From NCBI GenBank assembly GCA_002104905.1, contig MCFE01000047.1, forward strand, positions 62,001 to 126,000: a stretch of 64,000 nucleotides of DNA, given 5' to 3'. Below the pieces are notes generated by a model. It had not been told where the DNA came from. It did no database searches and worked only from the letters and a program-made list of their open reading frames with translations. The position numbers and the translations under genes were made by a program. Origin of the DNA: Basidiobolus meristosporus CBS 931.73 (lineage: Eukaryota > Basidiobolomycota > Basidiobolomycetes > Basidiobolales > Basidiobolaceae). This document shows, piece by piece, positions 22,764 through 34,399 of this stretch. Each line of letters begins with the position of its first letter. Position 1 is the stretch's first letter.

Positions 22764-23504
22764 CCAGTCTGATGTGTGTCCTTTCCTTTTGCAGTAGTTG
22801 CAAAACAGGTTGCTGTCACCTTTGTAGGGTCTTGGGTACCTACTTTGTTGGTTATCATTGCTTATTAAAGCATTTTCTTCTTCCTTCTTATTGGTGCTTG
22901 ATTTTCTTAATTCTTCATCTAGGAGCCTTCCATATATGTAATATAAGGTCAAAACTTCAGCTCTGGACTCTAGGGCTGATACAAGGCCCTGAAACTTGTC
23001 TGTCAGGCTATTCATGATGGTTACTATCACATCCTCATCAGTAGTTGGTATGCCCACAGATTCCATCTTATCTACCAGCAGGGTAGTTCTGTTAATTAGA
23101 TTTTTCATATCTTCTCCTGGCATCATCTTTGTAGTAAAGAATTTTTGTCTCAGATACATCTTCTTGGCAGCAGAGCATGACTGGTAGGTGTCTTCTAATG
23201 CTTTCCAGGCATTCTTTGCTGTTTTTGTTCTTGAGCATTGAATTAGCAATTTGTCTTTAACATTAAGGCAAATGCAGTTAAAGGAACTTTGTTCTTTCTT
23301 CTGGTATGTTAGGGCTTTCTCTCCCATGCTTTTAGGAGGGCATTCTTCTCCCATGACAAGATCCCAAAGGCCTCTCTCTTGTAGCAGCATCTTCATCTTC
23401 ACATTCCACACTTGGTAGTTAGATCCATCCAACTTTTCAGCAGGGGGAAAAATTCCAGTAATAGCAGGAGTAGACATTGCAGAGTGCAACAGCTTGGGGC
23501 TCAT
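22764..23504 (-). pseudogene. Copia B gag, 5' part intact
   Basis: The ATG at 23504 lies inside the primer binding site and reads MSPKLLHSAMSTPAI. Capsid follows (LQERGLWDLVMGEE, NAWKALEDTYQSC, DEDVIVTIMNSLTDKF). It ends with the zinc knuckle FCNYCKRKGHTSDW, after which the LTR-like insertion begins. The gag frame itself is uninterrupted up to that insertion. Confidence 0.88.
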
Positions 23505-23508
23505 AACC
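23497..23508 (-). promoter_or_regulatory. Primer binding site of copia B
   Basis: GGTTATGAGCCC on the minus strand directly follows the 5' LTR, identical to that of copy A. Confidence 0.82.
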
Positions 23509-23858
23509 TGTTGTAAGAGTCTTGGAGATATTGGAAGTGATTGGGAGCACAAGTAGATTATGTGGTTTTCACATAATGATTTATTGAATATAAAAGTAGT
23601 ATTTATACTTTTACATGGTCTTGGCATTACAAACATGTAGAATACATTAAGGAAGGTCCCAGGAACATTTGTGCAAAGTTTGGGGCTGTTTGGACAACTT
23701 TAAGAATTTTCATGTTCTGGGTACCTGGTATTTTGGTGAAAATATTCTAAGTAAATCCTGACAAGGAATTTTGGTCAGTATTCTCTAGGATTTGAAGGTG
23801 ATGATCTAAGTGACTAAGTTAGGTGAATATATAGGTGGAAATACAAATTTTTACAACA
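23509..23858 (-). mobile_element. 5' LTR of copia B, shared with fragment C
   Basis: A 350-bp LTR. On its low-coordinate side it is followed by the PBS and gag of B. On its high-coordinate side it is followed by CTCCCACTCAGC and the RNase H end of another copy in the same orientation. One LTR therefore serves as 5' LTR of B and 3' LTR of C. Confidence 0.88.
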
Positions 23859-23869
23859 CTCCCACTCAG

Positions 23870-24413
23870 CTAAATGTTCATACTGACCAGTCCTAATTTT
23901 GACCTAAGATATTCAAACTTGTCTCTAGCTAATGGTTTAGTAAATATGTCTGCAATCATTTCATCTGTAGGACAGTAAACTAAGCTAACTAAGTTATTCT
24001 CTATAGCTTCACGTATGAAATGATGTCTAATATCTATGTGCTTAGTTCTAGCATGAAAAGTTGGATTTCTACCTAATTGTATACATTCTTGATTATCTTG
24101 AAATAAAGTAATAGGCATTTTTTGACATAGGCCTAAATCTGTAAAGAGCTTTCTTAACCACATTGCTTCTTTTGTAGCTTCACAGGCTGCCATATACTCT
24201 GCCTCTGTGGTGGAAAGTGCTACGGTTGGTTGCTTTCTTGAATTCCATGAAATTGCTCCTTTACAGTAAAGAAAGGTGTATCCTATGGTGGATCTTCTGT
24301 CTTCCAAATTTTATCCCCAATCAGCATCAGAGTATCCCACAAGATCCTGTTCTGAATCCTTATAAGTGTATCTTAAACAGATATCAGCAGTTCCTTTTAG
24401 GTATCTAAAAATC
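23870..24413 (-). pseudogene. Copia fragment C, RNase H end
   Basis: The minus strand carries STTEAEYMAACEA and KHIDIRHHF and ends SKLGLVSMNI, as in copies A and B. The frame runs 145 residues before a stop, and homology ends abruptly at about 24,413 where Harbinger-like sequence begins. Confidence 0.88.
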
Positions 24414-25213
24414 AATTACTTAGAGCAAGCTTGGAGTACTAGGTTCAGAAGCTCCAATAGACTTCCATATCCCAGAGTATTCAGCAACAGGTTCCATATA
24501 AGGAGAATTTTGGATACCTTCCCAGTCAGGAATAGCAGACCTTCTACAGGGCAGAGGTAGTTTATCCTGGCAAGTACAAGGCACACTGTGTGAAATTTCA
24601 AGGACTGTCTGACATTGAGGGTAACATCATCTGGTTTAGTGGGCCATTTGCTGGAAGTAGGCATGACAAAGCACTCTGGGTAGAGAATCATCCAGAATTC
24701 AGTAGAGGGGAGAAATGTATGGCAGACTCAGCTTATATAGAAGAGGATTGTCAGAGATTAGGATGTATTACTGCTCATAGGAAGCCAAGAAGTGGTGTGC
24801 TTATCAGGAAGCAGAAGCACTACAATGAGATGTTTAATCATTTCAGAGTGAGGGTAGAGCATACATTTGGATATCTGAAGATATTCAGCATATTGGCAGG
24901 TAAATACAGACAAAAGTCATATATAGGAGAAAACAGCAGAATAGGTAAAATAGTTAAGATACTTATCAATGCACAGTATATTCATACAAGAAGACATCCA
25001 CTGAGAGAAATGTGTCTGGAGCATTATGAAGAGTAAATAAAGCAAGGAAAGCACCACTCTGATCAACATAAGTAAGATTGAGCAAAATTACCAGTAACTA
25101 TATCCTACCACTGGCATGATGGTAGAAATTATAGTGCCAGATAGTGCCAGATCAATCCAGCACTATAAATAGGCTGGTACTATATGGCACTATCCAATGG
25201 AACAAGTCTAATA
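24414..25213 (+). pseudogene. PIF/Harbinger transposase, 3' part, with right terminal end
   Basis: Residues RLPYPRVFSNRFHI and then, after a one-base gap near 24,560, LSDIEGNIIWFSGPFAGSRH match the copy at 52.1 kb. The conserved DDE_Tnp_4 features follow: CMADSAYIEED with a catalytic Asp, and FNHFRVRVEHTFGYLK, the typical motif around the third acidic residue. The frame 24590-25036 ends in LEHYEE. About 180 bp further on, the element ends in GGAACAAGTCTAA at 25201-25213, with a possible TAA target duplication of the Harbinger type. The left part of the element is missing. Confidence 0.85.
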
Positions 25214-28073
25214 ACTTCCATTTCCAAGCACTTTGGAAATGAGATAGAGGCCAGTCCATTTGTTGTCAAACTTCCAACTCCATTGTTTGTACAAGGTGGA
25301 ATCATAAAGTAATTCTGGGTCTCCTAGTGATTGTGGCTTTGGTCTTCTTGAGTGTGACTTGTCAAATGGCACTTTGCTCTTCTGCTGTGTATCATTAAGT
25401 TGTTCAGCAGCTCTGTTGATATTTAGGTCATGGTAATCAAGTTGCTGTATACAAGTGGCTAGGAGGTCTTCAGTCTGCATATTAGATTTCCAGTCCAAAG
25501 AGTTCCAAGTGACTGTGTCTAACTCAACAAGTAGTATGCAGTCATGTCCACAGAGTAGCGTAATGGCAATAATACACTTGTTCTCTTGGTAGTGATTCTA
25601 TTAGCCCAGAGTGCAAGATGTAATTGTATTATTCTCCCAGTTCTTGACAAGAGAGTTCACCAGTGGTCCAAGTCCTCTCTACCGTTCCATTGGCTTGAGG
25701 GTGGTAAGCTGTAGTAAAAGCAATGTGTATCTTGTACTCTGAGCACAACTCTGGAATCAATACAGATGTGATCTCTCCTCTGTCAGCAACAAACTGCTGG
25801 ATGCAGCCAAATCTGTATATAATGTCTTCAAGTATAAATCTCCATATGGTATGGCTCTTGTTGTTGGGCAAGGCTTGAGCTTCTGCCCATCCACTAGGGT
25901 CATCCCTATCAACAATCAGTTACTTCTTTGATCCAGCTGTTGGCATGTAGACAAGGTCAATACCAACCTTTTGCCATACACAGATTGTGTAAGTAGGATG
26001 CAGTGGTTCTTCATAATGCTTAGAGGATCTCTTCTGGAAGGCTCCACATGACTCAACAAAGTGTTGAATATCATAGTACATGTTTACCCAGTAGTACCTC
26101 TGAGCTGTGGAATTGTAGGTGGCTTCATGTCCTGTATGTCCTCCTGGTTCTTCTTGATAGATACTTATCATAATGTTCAGTTGCTCTTGTGGGACAGTGA
26201 CTGCGCTTCTTGGCATAAGTCCAGGCTTTACTTGTTTAAAGAGAAGATCATCTTTGAGATAGTAGTGGTGTGCCTTCTTTGTGTATTTACTAAACTACTG
26301 AATTTCCATCCAACTAGGTTTCTTGAGTGTCCTTAGATATTCCTTGATCAGGCTCCAGGTAGTTCTCTCTTGGTCTTTGATGGCAATCTGTCAGATCTCT
26401 GCATCAATCATATCATCAACGTGAGGGTCCAGGTCTTCAAAAAATTATGGTCCCCTCCTGGAGAGTGCATCAGCCACAACATTTGTCTTGCCAGGGATAT
26501 GTCTGACCTCAAACTCAAACATTTTCAGCCATGCCATCCATTGGTTTGTGGCATCATCAGGTAGGTCAGGCTTCTTGAACATTCCTATAAGTAGCTTGGC
26601 ATCTGTCTCCAGGATGAAATGTGTCATGTGGAGTTGTGACTTCAGCTTCCTCAGCATCTTCACAACTCCTACTAGCTCTCACTTAATCTGAGCATATCTT
26701 TGTTCTCCAGGAGAGAATAGGCAACTCTAATATCTTCAGGCATAGCGGTTGCCATCTTCTTCATCTTGGCCAATTAGTGCTCTAGCTCCTACAGGGCTTG
26801 CATCCACTGTCAAAATAGGTGGGTATTCAGTGTTCTGAAAGTCAAGAGGTCTTAGAACTGGTGGAGATATTAAGACCTCTTTTGGTATTGCATGGCTTCT
26901 TCATATTCTTCTCCCCAGATAAATGGGTATTCTTTTCTGTAGTAGGTAGATTGGTTCTGCTATCTCAGAAAATCATGGGATCCACATCCTGAAGAACCCA
27001 CAAGCTGCCACAAAGCCACAAGCTTGCGTAAGATTTGTGGGGGTAGGCCAGTTGCATATATTTTGTGTCTTGGAGTCTCCAGGTGAAAAACCAAAGGTGT
27101 TGCATTTTTGTTTAACAATGAATATCTATGATACACCAAAGCTGCTTTCCCCACCACTGATGGTGAGTCCAGCTTCTTCAATGGCTTATAATATGGCATC
27201 ATTATCTGAGATATGGTCACAGACAAACTTTCTTACGCCAGGCATAACTTCAGTGGTGTCCTGGGATTTTTGTCCCTTGATGCCTATGTTATCAACAAAG
27301 ACAGCAGGTTTCTCAGGTAAAAACTGGTACAGCACATTCACCATGCATCTGTGGAGCTGAGCCATGATGTTTGTAGCCCCTTGGCTGAGTCTTGTCATCC
27401 TTGACAGTCCAAATGGCATCTGGAGTGCAAACATATCTCTTAATGTCTCATCAAGGGAGGTCTGGTCATATTCTGAGTAGAGATCATATGTTGAGTAGAT
27501 GGAGTGGCCACTAAAGCTTTCTGCAAAGTCATCAACAGATGTAGGTATAGCAGCATCACTGATAGTGACAGCATTTGCAAGTTGCATGTCTTGAATGATT
27601 TGGAGCTTTCCATTCTTCTTTTTGGTCACAAACCATCAGTTAGCATAGGGTCCATGGCAAGGCTCTAGAATATCAGCTACTATTTTCTTCTTAAGTAGAC
27701 CATGCATATCAGCTTGAAGTCCTCTGGGCAGTGGGTAAGGCTTAAATGATCAGGGTGTGTGGGGCACTGTATAAATCTTGATTGGCAATTCAACTGATGT
27801 CTTTAAGAGCCCCATCTCCTTGTCATTATATGACAAAACCTTATCATGTCTTTTCAGGGTTTCTTCAAATAATAAGATCCCCTATGGTTTTGGTTTCCAT
27901 AACCAATGATAAGTTGCTAAAGTCTCTCAGGTGTAAATCATATATCTTCTGGTGTTTCTTCTGGTGTTTCTTCTGGTGGTCTGATGGAATCAGCAGATTG
28001 AGATCCATCAGTCAAAGGTGTAAGTGATGGTATAATCTTCTGTTCATCTGTCTTGTATTTTGTTCAAACTATA
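25214..28073 (-). pseudogene. Ty3/gypsy-1 pol, heavily decayed
   Basis: Reading from 28,073 down: reverse transcriptase (TKKKNGKLQIIQDMQLAN, YSEYDQTSL, FVDNIGIKG in place of YXDD), RNase H (THFILETDAKLLIGMF, VRHIPGKTNVVADALSRR) and integrase (GHTGHEATYNS, AFQKRSSKHYEEPLHP, VADRGEITS, AYHPQANGTVERTW). The order RT, RNase H, integrase is that of Ty3/gypsy. Stops and frame changes are present every 100-300 bp. The Harbinger-like element at 25.2 kb is inserted at its 3' side. Confidence 0.85.
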
Positions 28074-28516
28074 GCTGCTATTACTTGTGAGGAATACTCA
28101 GAGTAGGTATCTTTTATTATACTTGATTCTTTCCCAAGTTTGTTCTTGTTCAGGCAAAGATACTTCTCTGTCTTTGTAACTATTGACCACAGCTGCATTC
28201 TTATCAAGTCCCTGCTGGTGGAGTTTACAGTTGTTTTGACTTTGGAGGCTTTAGTACACTGTCCTCTCAAGGGACACTGAACCCAGTGCATACTCTTGTT
28301 ATGATACCAACTAAGTTGGGGATTGTAGTTCAATAGTTTTTCCTTGACAAGCTTGTGGCTTTATTCCCCATTACATCAGATTAGAGACAGAACCCAAGTA
28401 TTCCTAGCAAGCTTTTGCTAGAGGTTATTGCACCCAGTGAACACCCTACACACAAAACACTTGAGAAGTGATGGACATATCTCTCCCTTGGACCTATACA
28501 CCACCACAGTAGCAAA
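28074..28516 (-). mobile_element. Fragment of the second LTR family
   Basis: On the minus strand it begins TGTGGTGGTGTATAGG and follows the first about 440 bp of the 21,691-22,763 insertion at high identity, ending at CTCACAAGTA. It separates gag-like sequence from pol of gypsy-1. Confidence 0.65.
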
Positions 28517-29100
28517 ACACAAATCTCAGAACCACTGTCAATATGGCAGTCAACAGGTCATCATATATATATTCTTTCACCACAGCAGTTGCAACTGAGT
28601 AAAAGGTCTTATATTCAGTAGTGCTGTCATCCCTTTAGTGTCTTCATAGTTTGTCTGAGTCATATGAATGTCCATTTGTTCTATGGCTTGCTGTCTTGCT
28701 CTAAGCTGCTTATCAAAGGTCTTCCTAACAGATGGGATACACTCATGATTTCTCCAACCAACAAAGTGAGGTTCTGCTTCAGCAGCTTATCTACAAGCAG
28801 TTGAGGGCTTGAGTAGCTTGCTATCTTTGAGGTCATCTGAAAATGAGGCAATGGATCTTGGGTGGGCAGTATACCATGCCTCTTGTGGATGACAACCTCA
28901 GGCTCTTCAAATTGTAGTCCTCTAAGGATGGATTTGGCAGGTTCTTCAGGAAGGTTTCTTTGATAGCAATGGTATTAACTTTGTGTTGTCTGTTGTCAGG
29001 GCTGCTTGAATTCACTGTATGAGTCCCAATAGGGGCATTGATAGTGATCTTTCTGGTTGCTGAGTCTTCTCTTATGGTGTTACATCAAGTAGTCTTCTCC
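28517..29100 (-). pseudogene. Probable gypsy-1 gag fragment
   Basis: Pieces read VRKTFDKQLRARQQAIEQMD and IAIKETFLKNLPNPSLEDYN on the minus strand. Position upstream of gypsy-1 pol suggests gag, but I do not recognise a capsid or zinc-knuckle motif. Confidence is low. Confidence 0.4.
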
Positions 29101-29429
29101 ATAGGACAAACAGCTTGATACCCAGCAATATTACACTATTTTGCCATTATTTTGTCAATACTCTTGTAAATTCAAGACAGTCTTGCAATTAAGATATTGC
29201 AACTACATGAATGTAGAATTAAGTGATAACCTGTCATAGTAAGCACTCTGAATACAGTAATGGCACCATATACACATGTATATGTAACACTATGTCCCAT
29301 TTGGCTTGACCCACTTTCACATACATGCTGCCAACAAATAAAGCAAAGTTGTCTGGTTCCCAACCAAACACCATTGCTAAAAGTAGCAGAAGAACAGTTA
29401 GACAACATCATGCTTTGGCATTTAGCTCA
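29101..29429. other. Unclassified AT-rich segment
   Basis: No coding sequence or recognised repeat could be supported. Confidence 0.3.
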
Positions 29430-31050
29430 AAAAGCATAGCTACATCCAAAAACGGCAATGTTGAGAGTGTGCCCACACAATGTAATAATGCAGACTAATC
29501 AGGACCTCAGTCAAGTAGACAAATGGGAGTTTCTGTAGAGCTGCAAGGTGACCATAATGCTGAGGCAGATGAGAATGTAGCAAGCTCAGCACCTTTGGTT
29601 GAAGACCAGCAAGTGGTCATCATGAAATCACCACTACCTGTATTAGCAGATATGTTGTCAGCTCATACCAGAGTACTAATAGGGTAATTAGGTGCAGTGG
29701 CTAATAGGATAGAGGTAATGGGCCAGAAAAATCAGCAAATAGTCCAGAAACCAGAGGTGCAGATAATATGTGTAGAGCAATGATTATTCCAGGTAGAGAA
29801 CACAAAATATTTGTTGCAGAGAAATTACTCAAGTAGCTCAATGACACAACCAAGAATTCCGCTATTTCACAAAGTGACAGTTGAGGAACACTGTAGAGTC
29901 TTTGAAGAACAACAACAGTGCCAAAAGCTTAAGCATGCAGAAAAACCTGTTACAGCATGGGAGGGAGACAATGTGATGTTTATACCAGCGCCTAAAAATC
30001 AAAAGGCATTGAAGATCTGTGAAGCTATTGAGTGCAATAAAGAATAGTGGGCAAATATTTAAGAGGCTGTCAGAAGTCTAGCATGCTATCACCTTAAAAC
30101 TAGCATTCCATGGGACCATTAGTAGCTCAAGGCCAAGCAAATTGCACTGACCTGCATCAAGAGCATTATCCTGAATATAAGCAAGCAAACAGATTTTGGG
30201 CCAGCATTGGAATGCAAAAAAAAAACTCAAGAGTAGCAGAAGCCATCAAAGGCAGAGAAAATCTGTGTCTGCTGAAGTATCAGAGAGATTTATTGGAAGT
30301 GAAATGGAGAATTGGAAGAAATACATGATATTCACTTGGCAATTTATTGAGTTGCAACATAGCACTTATACTTACCACAAAACAAAGTACATGTAACTGT
30401 TTGCTCATTACTAGGGGAGTCTCTGTAGTATGTGTGTCAAGTTTCAGCTCATCTGGACAAGTTTCATATTTTCCTAAAATTTAGTACTTCACTTACTTCT
30501 AGTAATTAACAATATCCTACAAACAAGTTTTTAAGCAAATAATATGAAATATATCTTTTCACTAGGTGCTAACTCATAATTAACTAATAATTAGGTGGAC
30601 TTCTAATTATTTCAACAGTGCCATGGCTCAAAACCAGCAGCTTCCTCAAGAGCTTGTCATGGGCAGGGCTGAAAGCTCCAAACAAGCAGAAAAGAGATGT
30701 CAGGTAGTCAGAAGAGTGCTAGTAAGTGGCAGGCAGGCAGAAATCAATGCATTAGTGCAGCATTTAACAAGGAGAAAGCATACTTTAATACAAGGAGCCC
30801 TCAGTCACATTAGCAGTGAGGGACTTAAGAGTGATAAAGACCTACAGCCTTTTCAGGGGCATGGTATAAGCAGGGGTGGAAGTTCTAAACATTTTGATGA
30901 GTGCTAGCAAGGGACAAGCTGGCAAAAACAGATGTGCTAGTGCAGCATTCATCAAGGAAAAAACAGAGTATACTAAAGTAGCACTCAATCTAAGTGGCAG
31001 TGCAAGACTAAGCAGCACTGAAGGTGAAGGTAAAGAGTAAAGGTCCATCT
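29430..31050 (+). pseudogene. Repeated coiled-coil ORF family 1, copy b, split by a solo LTR
   Basis: Segments MLSAHTRVLIG, QKNQQIVQKPEVQIICVEQ, QPRIPLFHKVTVEE, PAPKNQKALKICEAIECN and FWASIGMQKK, followed after the LTR at 30,270-30,617 by SSKQAEKRCQVVRR and LTRRKHTLIQGALSH, match the minus-strand copy at 11.9-12.8 kb in the same order. Several stops interrupt it. It is followed directly by the 95-residue repeat ORF at 31.1 kb, so both may belong to one element. Confidence 0.65.
30270..30617 (-). mobile_element. Solo LTR family 4, TSD GTGYC
   Basis: TGCTGAAGTATCAGAGAG to TTATTTCAACA, 348 bp, with GTGTC before and GTGCC after. It matches the LTR at 41,843-42,191 over its length. The coiled-coil frame resumes after it. 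Confidence 0.85.
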
Positions 31051-31079
31051 TAAGGTTGCAGCTCTTACCAATTAATATC

Positions 31080-32065
31080 ATTAGCCTAGAACAGGATGAA
31101 TCCCATAATAGCCAAGTAGAGTTACCAATGAGACAGACAATGTCTCCCCAAGAGCTGAAAGTGCAGCCAGCTCAGCTACACTCCAGTGAGGTAAATGAGT
31201 GTGCACAGAAAAGCAATTTGCCTACCACTGCCTCCATGTCCTCCATTTTAAGCAGAGTGGAGATCCCACTGACAGATATAGCAACAAGGTCAAGTGCCCA
31301 AAATACTATCAAAATGACTACAGTGGAATTTTGGAACATCAATAGGCAAACCAGGAGGTTGCTGCACTGCTCTTGGAGCAGTGCGCAAGAAAATGCTCCT
31401 GAATATTGCAAGGATGTATTTCAAGAACTGACAGACAAGATTGTTGACCCTTCAGTGCCAGCTGAGCATCAGGACAAATGGGAGCCAGTGAATGAATAGT
31501 AGCATAAAGACACAAGGTTACTGCTAAAGTTTGCAAAGAAAGGCAATTTGTCTACCACAGCCTCCTCAACCTCCATTGTTGATGGAGTGGAGAGCCCACT
31601 GACAGACAAAGTAATAGTGTCAAAAACCCAAATGGCTTTCATAATGCCTTCAGTACAGTTATGTAACATTGATTGAAGCACCAAGAGGATGAAGCACTTC
31701 TTGCAGTGCAGTTCTAAAGACAATGCACTTGAATATTTCAAGGATTTATTGCAAAGACTGGCAGATGAAGTGCTAGTCCTTGCAGTACCAGCTGAAGACT
31801 AGGATGTGTGGGAACTAGTGAATGAACAGTGGCATAAAGCTGTTGGGTTCCCCCCCTAAAGTTGTGGAACCAGTGCATTACAGCAGAAATATGTATTGAG
31901 TGGTGGATTTTGCAAGGACTTATTGCAAAGACTGACATATGTGGTGCTAGACCTTGCAGTGCTTGCTGAAGATCAGGACATATGGGAACCTATAAATGCA
32001 CAGTGACACAGAGCCACATAGTTCCTGCTGAAGTCATGGAAGCAGATTGTGATAGCAGAAATACA
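31080..32065 (+). pseudogene. ORF family 2: tandem repeats of about 95 residues, copy a
   Basis: Three successive units can be read. Their landmarks are NLPTTASMSSI / NLSTTASSTSI, then PLTD, then VEFWNIN / VQLCNID, then EYCKDVFQELTD / EYFKDLLQRLAD / KDLLQRLTY, then VPAEHQDKWEPVNE / VPAED / AEDQDIWEPI. The first unit is open to a TAG at about 31,498, with the later ones broken by stops. A related minus-strand copy at 44.97-45.39 kb has the same units. I do not recognise the domain. It is followed by an AT-rich 3' region ending near GTGAAATCTGGGGTTCC at 32,400, also shared with the 44.6 kb copy. Confidence 0.6.
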
Positions 32066-32511
32066 TATTGAGTGGTGGATATTAATGTAGTTACTTGTTG
32101 AGTGTGGGGTTGGGTTTAATGTTGGTGCTGGGCATAAGTACTATTGTTGGTCAGTATAGTTGCCAATTAGGGTACAGCTGAAGTGTGAATGAAAACAAAT
32201 CAATCTGTCAGCATAAAATGTAAGAGAATTGGTTAAGTGAGGAAGTAAGGAGTGTGAAAAAGAGGAATTAGCCAATCAATGTACACAAATGTTGGAGGTG
32301 ATTGAGTGTTTGGTATCCAAAAGTCATAGAGCTGGCAGAGAAACAATCACAAGCTATTTATGTATTTTTTTAACAAAATATTTTGACTAATTTTTTTGTG
32401 AAATCTGGGGTTCCATTATTTTACAACAGTGTTTGAAGAGTGTCCTGATTGGATCAATACCTCACAAACTGGCCATGCCTCCCTGAAGTATATATTTACT
32501 CAGAAGGTACC
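32066..32511. other. 3' region of the repeat-ORF element
   Basis: Homologous to 44,630-44,970 in reverse orientation, including a conserved end GTGAAATCTGGGGT followed by CAACAG. It may be an LTR-like end, which would suit a retroelement. Confidence 0.45.
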
Positions 32512-32878
32512 TGTTGCAATTTAAGAAGTGATATGGATATAAGGAACTTATCAAGAAATAGTGATAATAGTTGAACTGTTGTTTATTCATAAAGAAGCTC
32601 AGTATTTATACCTTTGTAGAAGTAATACAGCTGTAACAATATGTAGGGAGGGTTTCTCAATATTCAGGAGCATTCTGCAACAGTTTCAGGGTTAGCACAT
32701 AATGTTTGGTAATAGTGCTAATTTGATCCTGACTATAAGGGAATACTCATAAGATGATATATCTGGAGAGTGGAGAAGTTAAGGCCGTAAATGAGTCCTA
32801 CAGTGACTAAGACTAGTCTAGAATTGTTAAGTAGATTTTTAGCTGCTGAATGATACCAAATAGTCCAATATTTCAACA
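32512..32878 (-). mobile_element. Solo LTR family 3, TSD GTACM
   Basis: TGTTGCAATTTAAGAAG to AATATTTCAACA, 367 bp. GTACC precedes and GTACA follows it, a 5-bp duplication with one change. Other copies are at 33,978 and 40,076. Confidence 0.85.
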
Positions 32879-33039
32879 GTACAATCCATAATAATGGCAA
32901 GATGGAGTGAATTTATATAGCAATTTGACATGGAGATTAACTTCTACCTTAGGATGAACATAAAATTGCTAATGCCTCATTAAAACTAGAGCAAGTTGCC
33001 CAACCCAACTTGGTGCACATATTATATTGGCCTAAGTTG

Positions 33040-33830
33040 TTAACAGAGTACTTTTAGACAAAGATATCAAGAAGATAATCAAGGCTGAAACTAGCAAATT
33101 TGTGGTAAAGGATGAGACACACTGCTGGATTTTTGATAAAGGCTATATTGCCAGTTGCCCCCATCTTGCTTGTCTGGACTTAATACATAAGCTACATAGT
33201 GAATATGGAAATCATAGAATTGAAGGAATCTATAGCCCTGTGAGAGCCAGATCATGTTGGCCCTGATTAATACAAGATATTGAGAAGCTATCAAAAACAT
33301 GCCCTGGATGCCAAATCTACCAAGATCAACCACAGATAATTGCTGGACTCCTTCCCTTAGAGCCTGTAAGGCCATTTGGGAGACAAGTTACTATATAGGA
33401 AGACTTCCTGCTACCAGAAAACTCAATTGATGGACTGAAGATGCCATCAAATGGTCAGTGGCAAAAGCTGTACCAGTAGCCACTGAGTAAGTAGTTACAA
33501 GCTTCATCTACCATGAGATCCTTGTAAAGTTCAGATGTCTGGTAAGGATTGTATCTGGTAGATGAGCAACCCTTGTTGAAAAAATGTGGGAAGTTTACTT
33601 AAAAACACAGCAGATGAAATACATGAAAACTCTGACATATCACCCCAGAACTGATGGAATTACTGAGCCGTTCAGCGGATCATTTGGAAAAAGGCTGCCC
33701 AAGAGTTCCATTGAAGCTGATGATAGATGCAATGAGTATACAAGCCAAGCACTATTTGCCTACAGACTTAGCTTGTTCAATAATAACCAAAAGTTGCCAT
33801 TTTTTTAGCATATGCATATGAACCAAAGAT
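33040..33830 (+). pseudogene. Ty3/gypsy integrase fragment
   Basis: TSKFVVKDETHCWIFDKGY, LDLIHKLHSEYGNH, SCPGCQIYQ-like zinc-finger residues (TCPGCQIYQDQP) and then AVPVATE, SFIYHEILVKF and TLTYHPRTDGITEPF correspond one to one to the integrase of gypsy-2 (36.6-35.8 kb). It has several stops and frame changes. Confidence 0.82.
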
Positions 33831-33832
33831 TT

Positions 33833-33977
33833 TGTTGAAATTTTGAGTTATTTGGTATCATTCAACAGCTTAGAACTTACTAAGCAATTCTGGACTAGTC
33901 TTGATCACTGTAGGACCAGCTCATGGCTCCAAATTTGCCACTTTCTTCAGATTTATGCTACTATAAACCAGGTAAGA
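33833..33977 (+). mobile_element. Truncated LTR, family 3
   Basis: It begins TGTTGAAATTTTGAG and follows the first part of family 3 LTRs; it stops where another family 3 LTR begins. Confidence 0.6.
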
Positions 33978-34346
33978 TGTCAAAATATTGGACTATTTGG
34001 TGTTATTCTGCAGCTAAAAATTTACTTAGCAATTCTAGACTAATCTTGGTCACTGTAGGACTAATTTGCAGCCCCAACTCTGCCAGTCTCTTCAGATCTA
34101 TGATCCAATGATTATTCCCCTAAGGTTAAGATCAAATTCACACATTTTTCTAAACATTACATACTAACCCTGAAACAGTTGCAGAATGCTACTGAATGTT
34201 AAAAACCCTACTTACTTAGTGTTACAGCTGTATTGCTTCTACAAAGGTATAAATACTGATCCTCTTTATGAATTAGCAACAGCTCAGCTAATATAACTTT
34301 ATCTTGATAAGTTCTGTATATCCATATCACTTCTTAAGTTGCAACA
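33978..34346 (+). mobile_element. LTR family 3, full length
   Basis: TGTCAAAATATTGGAC to TTAAGTTGCAACA, 369 bp, opposite in orientation to the copies at 32,512 and 40,076. No clear target duplication was found. Confidence 0.8.
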
Positions 34347-34399
34347 TTGATAAGCTTATATCACCAGAAGCTTTGACAGTTCAGAAGTCTGTGCTGCTG

